Positions 38,814 through 51,056 of a stretch of 64,000 nucleotides of DNA are shown here, piece by piece. The DNA lies in assembly GCA_000499405.2 (NCBI GenBank), contig HG738137.1, forward strand, positions 3,720,001-3,784,000, read 5' to 3'. Under the pieces are notes generated by a model. That model saw nothing but the letters and a program-made list of their open reading frames with translations. It searched no databases and was not told the DNA's origin. This DNA comes from Onchocerca volvulus. Lineage: Eukaryota; Nematoda; Chromadorea; Rhabditida; Onchocercidae. The number at the start of each line of letters is the position of its first letter. Positions within the stretch are counted from its first letter, which is position 1. Position numbers and translations under genes: made by a program.

Positions 38814-38909
38814 CTACCTCACTAACTTTTTTTGGTTTAAATTTTCATTAATAACACTCACTGCAAATTTTATAGCGTGGGCAAAAGAAATAGCATCTGA
38901 ATTTCCGTG
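38814..38909 (-). pseudogene. plsX: plsX 3' tail, probable Wolbachia origin
   Basis: 31 codons starting HGNSDAISFAHAIKFAV and ending in TAG (38816-38814) match the C terminus of PlsX, the phosphate acyltransferase, where an SHG-DA-FA-AI motif is conserved. The frame is intact to its own stop. Six bases separate that stop from the fabH TTG, so a bacterial gene junction is preserved. The left break joins the SNW1 pseudogene at a shared CA(T)CA. Confidence 0.75.
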
Positions 38910-39015
38910 ATGTACCTACTGTAAGCCTCTGCCATCAGCAGCCAGTCGTTTATCCAGTACAATAGTGAATTCTTTTGGATTCTTCCAATTCAATATGCAT
39001 GGCAGAATTATGCCC

Positions 39016-39733
39016 AACAAATGCGTCACATAGATTTGCAATTGTTGAAATCAATTTTGCATAATATTTCATTGAAATTACTTTTGCATAACAGTTCTTA
39101 TTAAATAGTACTTACCCCTAATTAAACAAATCATGCGAATTTATTAAGAAACACAAAAAACTAACATAACACATCATTATGACTGATAGATGTTCTGTCA
39201 TATATTATCACCAAAATATATATCCGTATTGAGCTTCAATTAATAAGAACAGAGTGTACATAGAAACAAGTCAACAACGAATGGCATTTTTGAAGCAAGA
39301 AAAGAAATAAATAAATGAGAGAAAATAATTACAATCATTTTTCAAACAAGTGAAGAAGTATTGGCCTTCCTGGAGCAGCCTTAAAATATATATATAACTC
39401 ATTAGAACATTATTTTGTAGAATTCTCTTTTCTGTAAAAGAAGAGAAGTGCTGATTGAATGTTGATTTTTATTGATATTTATAGTGGACACATGGACAGT
39501 TCGAAAAACTTCTGAGATTATTTTTCTTTTGGCAATATCAGAACAAGTAAATCAATTTACAACGAAAATTGAATAATATCGGCGTCTCAGCATCTTAATA
39601 TTTAGATCTACAGATGCAAACTGTAATTATTAGTGATTTCGGAGCATTTACATAATCTCAGTTGTTTTGATAATTAAATTCACCTAAACAGGTTTGCTAA
39701 TCATTGCTATGTTTCATTATGATTCTCTGGCCA
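39016..39733. other. Intergenic, no gene seen
   Basis: About 700 AT-rich bases between the truncated end of the SNW1 pseudogene and the GOPC stop. It holds the GOPC 3' UTR; I could not place a clear AATAAA signal. Confidence 0.5.
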
Positions 39734-42700
39734 TCATCGTTCTCGGACAGTGTCGTTTTCAGCAGCCAAATTGTTGTTATCGCTATGATGAGATGCAGAT
39801 GATGAGCAGCTGCTTGTCGTTTGCTCCAGCGTGCTCAAGCTTGCCATCTGATGCTTACGATCCGTAAATGGTTCATAGAGATTGAACCTAATCAGAGATA
39901 TTTTTAAGTACACGTGAGTGAGTAAATCTGTATATTATTAAGAGATGATGCATATAAATACAAACACTGATTCCTCTCAAAAATGAACAAATGCAAAAAA
40001 AATAATAATTACAAAAAGCCGCCTTGTGTTTCAACCATTACGTCGCCATCATCATCACTATCTTGATCTGGAGCCACGTAAACCACTTTTAAATTTAATT
40101 CGCCTTCCTAAAATTGTGCTAAACATGTAAAAATTGAAAATCATCAAATGAAAAGCTAAGAATTTTCTGTGTTAATATCTAGTAACATTAAGCAGCGAGA
40201 AAAATTAATTGTCTTTGATGACTTTGAAGACAATGTGAGTGGTGATATTATTCTGCAAAAGAAATATTTCAATTCCAGGCCAATTAATGGATAAGACAAA
40301 GCGGTTAATAATATTATTCAGCGCTTCAAGACCAATCAATGAAATGAAAGCAAATTCTCTTTAGATATTTCAGGACTCACGAAACTTATATAAATGGGGT
40401 GAACAAAAATTAGAGTTCTTCAAAAGTACTAAATTTTTTTTTTTTTTTTTTCAATTATTCGTCATAACAATCAGTCTTGATCATTTTGATGTGCTATAAT
40501 TTTAGTTAATTTACGAATTTAAATGTTTGGGATAAGAAACTATGACAAAAGATAAAGATTAGAAGCAAAAGTGCATAAAAAATTTAAGAAAGCGATATGC
40601 ACAAGCAGTAACCTCAAACCTGTTCGGAAAGTATGTGTACAGCTTCGTTGTGCTTCGCAGTACGCAAATCAATGCCATTGACGGACAATATGGCATCACC
40701 GACGAACAAATTGCCACATCGTTCAGCAGGTTGTTTGGGATGGATTTCCGAGATTAGAATTGGCACACCGTGCTCTTTCCCACCCTAAAATAAATTATCT
40801 CTTCTTGAATTAATTTCTCAAAACCGATACGCAAATGTGCAAGGTGGTTCAAAGAGATTTTTCAAATTTTGCATAGGCTCATTTCGCAGTCCTATTGATT
40901 TGAATTCAATGATACTAGAATTACTTGATTCATGTCAACTACATCGGGACTAACCGTATTAAGCCCAAGAAAATACTGCTGGCCTGAGACGGATAATAAC
41001 GAATGTAAACACCCGAAATATGTCTCTTTAATCACAGCATAAGTTGTCTAGATGAAAACGAATAAGGCGAAAGGCCTCATCTGAATCTGGACAGAAAATC
41101 ACCATTTAATTTAAGATGGAGTACAAATAGCACCGTAATGGATATGCCGAGACCTTCGTGTGAAGCCTTGACAAGTTTGACGCTGCGAATTTCTCCCACA
41201 CCTTTCTGTTTCCGTAAGCTTCTGTAATCATGATGAGGTGGTGTTGGCAAATGCTTCTGGCTACTTCTTCTTCCTCTGTAAAAACTTCACTTTTAGAAGT
41301 CCACTTTAACTAAATACATCAATATTCAGATTTTCAAGATCATAATTAGTATACCTGCATGCTCGAATGACAGTTTTATGACGATGAAGATGAATTTCGG
41401 CTTCCAGTTGGTTCCATAATCGATCATGTTCAGCGCCACGCATATCCCTGCCAAGCAGTTGAATTTGCTGAATTCTAAAATTAATAAGGAATTAAGATCA
41501 GTGATTTAATTTTATGAAGAAATTGTATATTATTTTTGTACGCTTCTCGCAAGTGCAAAAGATGCACAGAAATAATATATAGTTTAATTAATAATTAAAT
41601 TGATTGAAACGGGGGAGGGTGTGAGGGAAGAGTGCTTTGGCATAATCGTAAATTCAGCAAGAAAGATTCCATGTTGAAAATGCCTCTTAAAAAAAGGTTA
41701 ATAACAGAAGCATTTGTTCACTAAGCTATTTAATATTTGAATTATTGACAAACCTTCCAGCAAGTTCCTTGTCCAAATATTTTGCAGCAAGTCGAGCACC
41801 ATAAACTTCATTTTGCATAGCCAGAATCATTTGTCGATATTTCTTGTTTTCTTTGCGAAGAAGTTCCACTTCCGAACGAAGTTTTGAAGGAGGTCGAATT
41901 TCGGATCGAAAGTTTAATATCTCTTGCTCCTAATTTTTAATTGAAAGTTAAACTGTGAAAATCGAGAAACAATTCATCTGATTGTCTTCATTTCATTGTG
42001 AGTTACTTTTCTAAGTGCGCTAGACAAAAATACTGCCTAATGAATTAACATATTAATAGTGAAATATATGGAGAAATTGCTCAAATCTTGCCATTTTTTC
42101 TAACAAGTTAATTGAAATAAAAAAATTAAATGGCTGGTAAAATTGCGAGTCTTTATTTGATCTTTGGCCACCTCTAACGAAAAACTGCTGATATAAACTA
42201 TTTCGGGCTGATGTAAAATTCGAAACTTAGGAATTTCATCTGTGCTATAAGAAATAAGCTAAATTATTTCTCTTAGAATAATATTATTGCTCATAGTCTG
42301 AAATGTATTACCATTCAACAGTAATCAGAATTACACTAATGCCTACCAAGTTTTGCAAATATTACAAATAAACTCATTAATTGTTTAATCTGTCACTGGT
42401 TTCATTGAGCGGTTAAATCATATTTCACATTGACAAAATTTGAATGTTTTGTCTATCTATATACTTTACTTTACAACTTTTTGTTAGGTACTATGCAATA
42501 ATAATAATAATCAAATAGTTGATATTATTGTGAGTCCTAAATAAATAAATTCATCCATTTATTCGATCGTACTTTAACAAATTTGGAATTTTCGTGTTGT
42601 ATAAAATTTTTGGAAAAAGATATTATATTTTAATCTATCACTCTGATTTTAAAAGATCCTTGAAAGAGTAGAAATTAGAATTTAAAATCTGTTATAAATA

Positions 42701-43716
42701 GTGTTGAAAAATACATGTCATACCAGTTTTTTCTTGATCATGTCTGATTCATGTGGAGCAGTTTTGGAGTGTACTTGACAATGCAAGCTGTGCACCTGAA
42801 GATTTTCGAGATTCCACATAAATTTCACCAATAAAAAGGATAATTTCGATTTTCCCTTAGAAATTTTTTCAATGAAAATACAACCTGAAGCATGAGTTGC
42901 TGAGATTCACGTTCAAGTTCATAATGAGCGGATCGTGATAAGCATAAATCTTCCCTAAGTTGTACCAATTCTGCCTGTAATATCAAGTTGGACATAATTG
43001 ATTTGAGGGGAAAATCGTTATGTTTTAATAGTTATACGAAAGAACAAAAATAATCAATTCTGATTTCGCTCAACAGAAAGATTTTCATCGTAATAATAGA
43101 ACCACAAACGACCTCTTGGCGCAAATTGCACTGGAAAATTGTTTGCGCTTTGTGGACAAGCTGAGCGAACGCCCCACTGAGCGCAGTCATCTTTTGACGG
43201 CTCTCAAACATTATATCTGCCTGGAAAGCCAAAAAATTTTTCAGTTTCAAAAATATCGGCCAAATTATTTAGTCCAGGTCGATTAAAAAAAAAAAAAACA
43301 TTTAAGAGCGACAATCGAAACTTCTTAAATACTATCATTTCAGTTTTGTAGATTTGATTTCAAATATGGAATGGTCCATGAAAATGAGAGAAGATGAATG
43401 AGTTTATCCGACATAAATTCATCGCATTAATATTTATGTTACTGTTCACACTAACATTCATTGAAGATCGAAATTATGAAACTTATGAAAGAAGCATTTG
43501 GAAAATTTCAATTAAATTCGATGAAATCAGTTCTCTTAGTAAAATCAAAATAGTTAGTGTTAAAAACAGATTGAAGTAGAAAATTTGTACTTGATCAGAA
43601 TCAATTTCGCCCAACAATAAATCCAAGTCAACAAATGCTTTGTCGAAATCTTTCTCTAGAGCATCGAGCCAGACTAACATTGGACCAGCAACCGGACGTT
43701 CGACCAATGCTGTCAT
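39734..43716 (-). CDS. gopc-1: GOPC (CAL/PIST/FIG): Golgi PDZ and coiled-coil protein
   Basis: Ten exons: 43716-43591, 43220-43113, 42974-42885, 42795-42724, 41929-41754, 41474-41355, 41275-41134, 40784-40620, 40107-40013, 39887-39734. They make 415 residues (human about 455-462) with every phase consistent. The N terminus has [19 protein letters not shown] and SRQKMTALS. Long coiled coil (about 40-230) includes [19 protein letters not shown] and [20 protein letters not shown]. The PDZ domain (about 253-345) has the GLGISIT loop, [16 protein letters not shown] and [10 protein letters not shown]. The tail is Ser/Asp-rich. GOPC sits at the trans-Golgi and binds Golgi proteins by its coiled coil and cargo C termini by PDZ, steering receptors and channels toward the surface or lysosome. 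A TTACAG acceptor ends one base before the ATG, so trans-splicing with almost no leader is likely. The symbol is by similarity. Confidence 0.95.
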
Positions 43717-44474
43717 TCTGTAACACATTTCGGATTTACACCTGATCAATATCCATAAGAATGCAAAATAAGCATTTGTATAGAATTGAAATAAATGATT
43801 TTTGGACGAATAATTTGTAGACAATAAAATGAACGCTTTTATCGAGCATTAACTTCAGTGCAGAATATTAAATTAAGCTTTTGAAAAGTCTCATTTCTTA
43901 TTAACAATAGACATTTCATTCAGTTAAATTACATTTTAAAAGAAAACTTTTAAATTAATGTCTAAAAAAATTACCAAAAGCGTGCGGAAAATTGTTTCAG
44001 TTAAAAAGTTCTATAATTTTATTTACTGAAAGGAGAGTAAAGTGCACGAAAAACAAGATTTTAAATTTGAAAATAGCCACAATGAGTCTAAACCATATTG
44101 TATGAATGGAAATTTGGAAACAATCAATTGTATGCAAATTATTGCTTATTCCTATGAAAGACATTTGTTTATCACTTTAATTGAACTTTTGATACTAGCA
44201 ATAGATATATTTAAAATGTGCTTGAATATGTTTATCTAGAAATTGTGAAAGAGAAAATGAATATATCATTCTAACGAGAAAGAAATTCAAATGAAACCAC
44301 CGAAAACATTATAGATGACACGAAAAGCAATAATAAGATAGATTAATTGTATTATAATTACTAACAACAATCTGAAAAAATCCAACAAAAAACTTTTCGT
44401 TATTTCAAAATTTGATCTCTTTTCTGAATAGGCTATCTACAATTGTTTTAATACTAAACTACAAATATCCTGAA

Positions 44475-44514
44475 AGAATGAGGGATAATGAGGAAGAATG
44501 AGGAAAAATGAGGA
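44475..44514. repeat. Four-copy 10-bp tandem repeat
   Basis: Four consecutive imperfect copies of (A)GAATGAGGA-type units (GAATGAGG, GATAATGAGG, AAGAATGAGG, AAAAATGAGG). It is a small minisatellite with no evident role. Confidence 0.7.
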
Positions 44515-47500
44515 AACGATTGTAATCAAGCCGCAAAGGTTCATAGATCAAAGTTTTCCAAACAGCTGAACAATACAATTTTAGCCAGTTCATTTCTAAA
44601 TCTCAATTTATCATTTATCTTGCTCGTTCGAAATTTGTTTAAAGTTATCTGTTCATACAGCCAAGAAAAGCATATTGGAAAGCTTTGAAAATGAAAAGAA
44701 TTGCTTGCAAAAAGTACACAAAATAAAAGTTATCGTAAGCTCAGTTCTTGCAGCAGAAAGAGTTGATATATTTAAGAAAAAGCAAGCAGATGTGCAGAAA
44801 AATCGACCGACCTCGTGGATGCTTTATTTAAACAATATGTTTTTAATGATAGGTAACTAAATTGTTCGTTAAATGTTTCGAAATTAATTTACGTATTCTA
44901 TTGGAAAGAATTTTTGACATTTCTAAATTATCATTCCGTCTTGTTTTGTTCATGATAAGTTATTAAGAATGGGGTCTCTAATCGGAGATATTAGTGGTGT
45001 TTCAACTTGAATTTTGAATTTTATACCTATCAAGCTTACTCATCGAGAAACTTTTATGTTCCTGCTTAACATAACTTTTTCTAAAATCATATTAGGAAGC
45101 TCGTTGTGCCCTTGTAGTTGAAACAAATCGAGATCATTACTTAATCTCATTCTCGAAATTGCATCAAATATTTTCTGGCATCATTTCCTTATCAAAAAAC
45201 TATCTTGTGAATAAGAAAGACAAGAATTTCACAAATTTGATGCGATCAGTGCTGCAAGTCGTGTTAAATATATGCAATACTATGACATACAATCCATTCA
45301 TCAAACGGTAGAGAAGTTTTGGAAGGCTAAAAAATGAGTAAAACTACGAAGGTGAAAGGAACAAATAGAGTTGTCTATTTGAAAATCTGAAATGCTTCAA
45401 TGGCCATTATTTTTCGTTCCTCAACCCATTCAAAAAGACGATAATCCCGAAGGGAATGCTAAATTCACTCGTCCTATATATATATATATATCAATGAAAT
45501 TTAAATACATGGGAACTTTCCTTTTCTTCCAATCTTAACTTCCACAAAGAATGTCCAAAAGTCCTCCAATTTTTTCACATTTTTTTTAAAACTACTACTA
45601 AAAAGTAATATATCTTCTTGAATGGTTCGGTGGATAAATTATACACTTAGCTAAGTTTCATCAAGCGAGAATGAAGGAAAAGGCTCGTCATTTCACAGCT
45701 CTTTCACTTTGTTTCTGAAAATTGACATCATGCAATTTCTGCATTCTTTGCTTAACAAATTTTTGCCAAAAGATGAATCATTGCGAGTTTTTCCTTCTAT
45801 CTGAAAAATTTGAATCTTCATCATTTTTCAAATTATTAAATAAAAATATCTAAATTAGCATAAACTTGTTAAGCACATTCAATTTATATTCGCAAATAAA
45901 ATGATGCATCATTCATTCCTCATTTTGTTTTAAAATTAAATAAAGTTTTCGAATGAGCTTTTTTGTATACATGGAGAGAATTATTCTTCCTCTTGCATTT
46001 TCGAGTTAGTTCGTCATCCTTATTAACAGGCACTTCAGCCATGAAGCAATTATTATATAATAGTTTTTTCCTATTTCAACTGGAATTTTCTCCAGTTATT
46101 GTTGTATTATCATTTCAAAAAGCAGCTTGGAATATTTCGATAGAAGTTCAAAAAAATTGTGAATGATTTCTAAATGGTTTTTTGGCTTAAAATAGGAAAA
46201 ACCTTTTGCTCAATTCTTCGTATCTTTCTTACTGAATATAATTATAACAGTAGTTAAATAAAAAAAAAAAAAAAAAAAAGAGAACTGATGAAAATTTGGA
46301 AATCAAAAATAAAAATTTGGGAATTCAATATTTCTCGCCATTTAACACATTCACTGGAAAATGAAATTGAAGTAAAATAAATCAAAAATAAAGTAAATCT
46401 CGAATAACTGATATCTTCTATCATAATGTTTAGCAATGTGGTGTGGTTCGAAGTGGATTTTCCAAAATTAACGAAATGTTTGCAACAGAAGGAATCCGAA
46501 ATAAAAGCAACAGGAATAGTGGTTGCTTCATGAAACTTCTGCATCACTCTGCTCACTTTGAAATGAAACAAATACAAAATTAAATAGCATTCAAATGCTC
46601 AAGACAAGCAATTGTACCACGGAGAAGTAATTTCCTCATCTCAGCAACAATCGACTCCAATAAAACTTTGCTGGGCGCGCCTTTCTTTCTTCCCTACATC
46701 TATCAAAAAATGACAAAAATATTGGAGCTGCGATAAAATTCGATTATTTTCCTTCGAAAATTCTATTATCCACTCATCACTGCTACTCTTTTAACTTAAG
46801 GTATGCTTAAAACTAAGCTGAATGTTCATGAATAAGATTTTTAGCAAAACGTAACAAAATTTAGGTTGGCTCTCCATGGATAACTTGAAAATGAGAATAG
46901 ATTTCGCTAAAGAAACAAATTGTTACGATGAATATTTCTTCTAAAGAATGAAATTATTTGACGAGAAGAATAAAAAAGTAAATAGCTCGATGTACACTGC
47001 CTAATCAGTTCATGTCAATTAAAAATGATGATAGTATTTTCGTTCAAGATAAATCATATTGAATTCCCTACTAGTTCGGAATTCCGTTCGAAAAAAATCG
47101 TACTATTCAAAATTCTCTATCAAAAGAAATAAAAGAGGCAACAAGCAGTATTAGGAAAGATATTCTGAGCGATACATTACTAAGCCTTATGAAGCGAGGA
47201 ATTGAGTCAAAACTTGATGACAATATTGGTTTTGGACTGGAATATTGGAAAGAAAAATAAAGGAAACTTTTTCTGCAAAACAAAAAAATTGAATGGCGGA
47301 ATCAATGGAATTCGTTCAAATAATTTGCCTGTATTGGTGGATAAAGGTTGTTGGTTGGTTGATATCACTATCAATTAACTGATATGTACTCTTCGTTTTT
47401 GCTATTTAACATGAAACAATTCATTTCAGTGAATATGTTGTTGTATCAGCGATTGTAATCAAAACAAAACACTTATCAGAGCTGAACAAATCATTATATT

Positions 47501-47858
47501 AACGTAGCTTTTGTTGCAATCTTCGCAGCTTCTGCTATTTAGAGGGATATTTATTATTTATTTATTTATTTTTTTTGAAATGAAGTACCATTAAATAAAC
47601 GAATGAAATAAGTCTATTTCATCATATTTAATCAAAAAATTTTGCATATAAGAATTAGTTGACACAAACAATGGATTCACTGTAGAATCAGAAGACAGAA
47701 TAATCGAACAGCTTCAAGAATTAGTGACACAAACAAAACTTCGAAATATTTCGATGCATTAAAATTGAGTTATTTTGTGAAGATTAGAATTACATTAAAG
47801 CGTCCAAGAAAGTAAAGTTAAATAGCTCATTATATTGCAAAAAGGAAGCTACACCTCC

Positions 47859-48005
47859 GGATATTCGCATACATAGATAATAAATGATAATTAATGTCGC
47901 GAGATATAAAAGAAATATTATAGAAAAGAAATATTCCGCAACATTAATTAGCATTAATTATCTATGTATGCAAATGAATGATAATTAATGTGGCGGAATA
48001 TAAAC
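47859..48005. repeat. Long inverted repeat with an extra direct copy
   Basis: The left arm 47859-47907 and the right arm 47931-47979 are reverse complements over about 45 bases with roughly six mismatches, sharing GCATACATAGATAAT and TAATTAATGT. The spacer is only about 23 bases. Part of the left-arm unit (AATGATAATTAATGT-GCG) recurs in direct orientation at 47976-48000. It could be a foldback or MITE-type element or give a long RNA hairpin. Confidence 0.75.
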
Positions 48006-49024
48006 AAATTAAACAAATAATTTCGATTCTTAAATTCTTGTGAAAAGTAATAAAAATTGGAAAATTCGAAAAAATTTCAATAAAAACTGAATCAAAGAAC
48101 TATTTAGTATTTTCTGATGAATTTTCTTTAGAAACTAATTTTGAGATGTAAATAAAAAGGCTTTCTTCTGTTCATGGCATAAAGATGCAGACATATAAGT
48201 GTCCAAACAGTTCTTGACAATCTTTTATAATTTAAAAATAAAAGATATTTCGTTTTAAAACAACATTTGCTCAAATGTTTGAAAACAGCTTTATTTTTGT
48301 TAGAAAAACGAAGGGGTAAATAACTTGTGATTATATCTTAAATCAATGAAACAATACAACCATGAGTAGTATATTGCTACAGGATATCAGGTGTAACGTG
48401 ACAATAATTTAATAGTTACAGGAAAAGAAATTACCTAACTCTCGAAACTGATAATTGCCATGTTAAGGCAAAGAAAGATAACAATATCAGAACTTATCAT
48501 AAAATAATGCATATTGTATATATTCAGACATGCTACTTTGATCGTCTAATTACAGATATTTGAGCTGATTATCAGTATGTCATTGTAGCATTATATCAGG
48601 AGTTATCAGAATCAAAGTACACAAAGAAATAGTGATATTAATCAGACCATTTGTATGCATGTAATTTGCAGCATTAATTTGTAGTTACTTTATGGTTGTG
48701 TCATTAACCGATTAAAGGGATTAACGATTCTAAAGGGCAATAAAGATCTATAAACCTGCTTATTCTAAATTTAGATATTGATCAGTCTCGTTCTTGATTG
48801 CATAGATCATATTCTTGCATAATGCAAATGTAAATTTCCTGACTGTAATTTGTAAAATAAATTCTTCAAATAAAACTTCTTGAAATGACAATAACTGGAG
48901 AATCAATGAAGTGAACATCCATCGATTCGATCGGGAAACAATGTAAATTGAAATGAATCATTTTTTTTAACAAATGAATTTCAATGTGGAAGAAAGGGAA
49001 GACCGTTTGGTTAAGAAATTTGTT

Positions 49025-49388
49025 TTAAAAGAGGGCGAAGGAGAAGCCTACTTTACACTGATAATTCCCTGAGGGTGATTGCTGCCATTGCTCAGGCTTT
49101 AGCCAACTCTTACTGAAAGAAGCCTTTTTGATAATCCGTCTAATAAGCCTATCTCTACACAGAGCCAATCCCTCTCCACCACAGTTCTGCACAAAATTTC
49201 GTTATTTTGTTAGCCTTCCACTCATCGCTTCCATTGCAACTATTGTCTTCTTGCAAAATCAATAGCATAATTAATTGGAGTGTATCGCTCGAGGCACTGA
49301 TTCCTTTCTCCCCACTTGAAACGAACATTCGACGGATTCAGAATCCCTATGAATACAGAATCTTTACTTGGTGTTCCATGCCATGATG
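49025..49388 (-). CDS. Unrecognised coding-like island, possibly two exons or a broken gene
   Basis: Two adjacent minus-strand frames follow plausible acceptors. The first, 49388-49240, after TTCTATAG, reads SWHGTPSKDSVFIGILN, then FKWGERNQCLERYTPINY, ending at TAG. The second, 49186-49025, after TTTTGTGCAG, reads NCGGEGLALCRDRLIRRI and WLKPEQWQQSPSGNYQC, ending at TAA. Base composition is less AT-rich than the surroundings and the peptides look protein-like, with few homopolymers. No clean GT donor joins them, so this may be a decayed gene, or exons of a gene whose other parts I missed. I recognise no family. Confidence 0.3.
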
Positions 49389-50637
49389 CTATAGAACATA
49401 AAGAAAATTTCAGTAATCGAGCAAAAAAATACTTTGTTCATCAGTAAAAAATTTAAGCAAAATCAGATAAAAAGCAGAGATAAAAATGAAAATTACGTAA
49501 CACTGAAGTAACTTACTTGTATAAAAAGTGGAATATGGCTTTCCCGGTTTCATTATACACTTCTTTGAATTCGAAAAAAAAATGAAGAAAAGAGAGATCA
49601 GATATGATTTAAAATTTCGAAAATAAGAAAATCGAATCTGCAGAAAGTGTAAAAACATTGTATATTTAAAGAAATATCAGCATGATCACAGTTTAGTTGA
49701 AGTCAGAAAAAAATTTTGCATTCTGAATTGTTTTCGATTCATTCGCTTTGCATAAATCGAATATCTACCTATTTTTAGTTCCAACTTCATATGAGAGTAA
49801 GAGGCTGAGCGCATTAATCCATGATTATCTGATAATCATAAAATCAAAAGTTTAAATGAAAACATTATGAAATCACTTTACGAGCGAGAAAATGAAGCTC
49901 ATTTACATCATTTTATTACATTCTGCTAAAAAATTGGTGAAAATATTTTCAGCTATAAAAAGTCTTTTCTTCTTTTCTGGAAAGGAATATTTAATCTGAA
50001 ATCGACCAAAAAATATAAATTTTTGAAGTATTTCTGATAAATTCATCCACCCATTTTATAAATTTATATTTAACTTCTCCAACATTACTGATTTTGCATT
50101 TCAATACGCTTTAGTGATCATTCTTCCCGGCAAGCAAAGAACTTTTTCACTGAATTTGGATTTTCCATTCATAGTAATGAGAAAGAGAATTTGATCGAAA
50201 ATTTCTCATCAAAAAAGATAGCTCACATGAAAAAATTATCATCAATTTTGGGTCCAAATCTCAAAATTATCAACATAGTCAAAATTACTCAAGAAAAAAA
50301 ATCTAACAAATGTAATATATATTAAGTAAAGATTCACAGAAACAGATGGAGTTCAAACCTGCAGCACAGGAATTATGTCTTGGCGAAAGTTTTCAGAATG
50401 TCGAAAAGACAAAATACGGGAAAAATATGTAAAATGCATTTTCATTCAAAAAATTGCCATGCTCATAGCTTTATCAGTCGATTGGTGTGATAATAGATAA
50501 TGATAACAGATATGAACGAAAGATTTTTCTCAGCATTGTCATGGCCGATGTTCTATCAGCAATTATAAATAGCAACGAAATCTATAATAATCGAAAAAAA
50601 AAAATCTGGAAGTCTCAAGCATAAAGCACAATTCATG

Positions 50638-50671
50638 GTGCATGATGGGATTCGAACTCATGTGCTCCAGG
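50638..50671 (-). other. tRNA-like 3' fragment (T-arm)
   Basis: On the minus strand GAGTTCGAATCCC resembles a tRNA T-loop and B-box, preceded by a short hairpin AGGCA...TGCCT that could be an anticodon-arm relic. No matching acceptor stem or D-arm is present, so it is at best a decayed tRNA or tRNA-derived repeat. Confidence 0.2.
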
Positions 50672-51032
50672 CAATATTCAGTGCCTTCAAACAAACATGA
50701 TAACATGATAACAACAAATTGTGTTTGCAAAATAGAGCACAGGTTGGAAAAAGCTGATAACAAAAAATGCAAGAGTGATAACTGCAAGATTGGTCTGCGT
50801 TACAAGGTCTGCGTTACAAGACAAACGAAGACTTTTAATCTGGATAAGAGAAAAGAAATGTTATTGGAGACAAAAGTGAATATCTATTCTGGAAAGACGA
50901 ACGAATGAAACTGAAATACGTGAATTGGTACCTGTATCAGAAACTATGTTTTTTCATATTAAGCCATTCTGATAACAGTGAAATGATTTTGAAGTGATTA
51001 CGACAATATCGATTACTTCTACATATTACTTC

Positions 51033-51056
51033 TATATATATATATATATATATATA
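51033..51056. repeat. (TA)12 microsatellite
   Basis: Twelve uninterrupted TA units in gene-free DNA. Confidence 0.95.

Larger units (their letters stand above)
37930..39015 (-). pseudogene. SNW1/SKIP (skp-1) intronless pseudogene
   Basis: SNW1/SKIP is a spliceosome and transcription co-regulator of several hundred residues. This copy holds only the C-terminal half: LPCILNWKNPKEF and LDKRLAADGRGLQ (39010-38916), then after an insertion NEKFAKLAESLYLAD, RAQMERR, ARERDQIRRGR, then in other frames WERDISEKIVFGLPD, QFDQSKGLGSG, NKNLDKDLYGD, DFEKEEEDIF and a Lys/Ser-rich tail ending SSSKKRR with TGA at 37932-37930. It runs without introns, carries several frameshifts and stops (TAA after 38418, TAG at 38915), and is truncated at the 5' side. 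This is best read as a processed, dead copy; no poly(A) tail remains. A working gene would have to lie elsewhere. Confidence 0.88.
43718..49024. other. Intergenic with short repeats
   Basis: About 5.3 kb upstream of GOPC with no recognisable gene; open frames stay under about 110 codons and lack motifs. It holds a tandem 10-mer repeat (44475-44514), a large inverted repeat (47859-47979) and many TTATCA/TGATAA words between 48370 and 48620. Confidence 0.5.
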
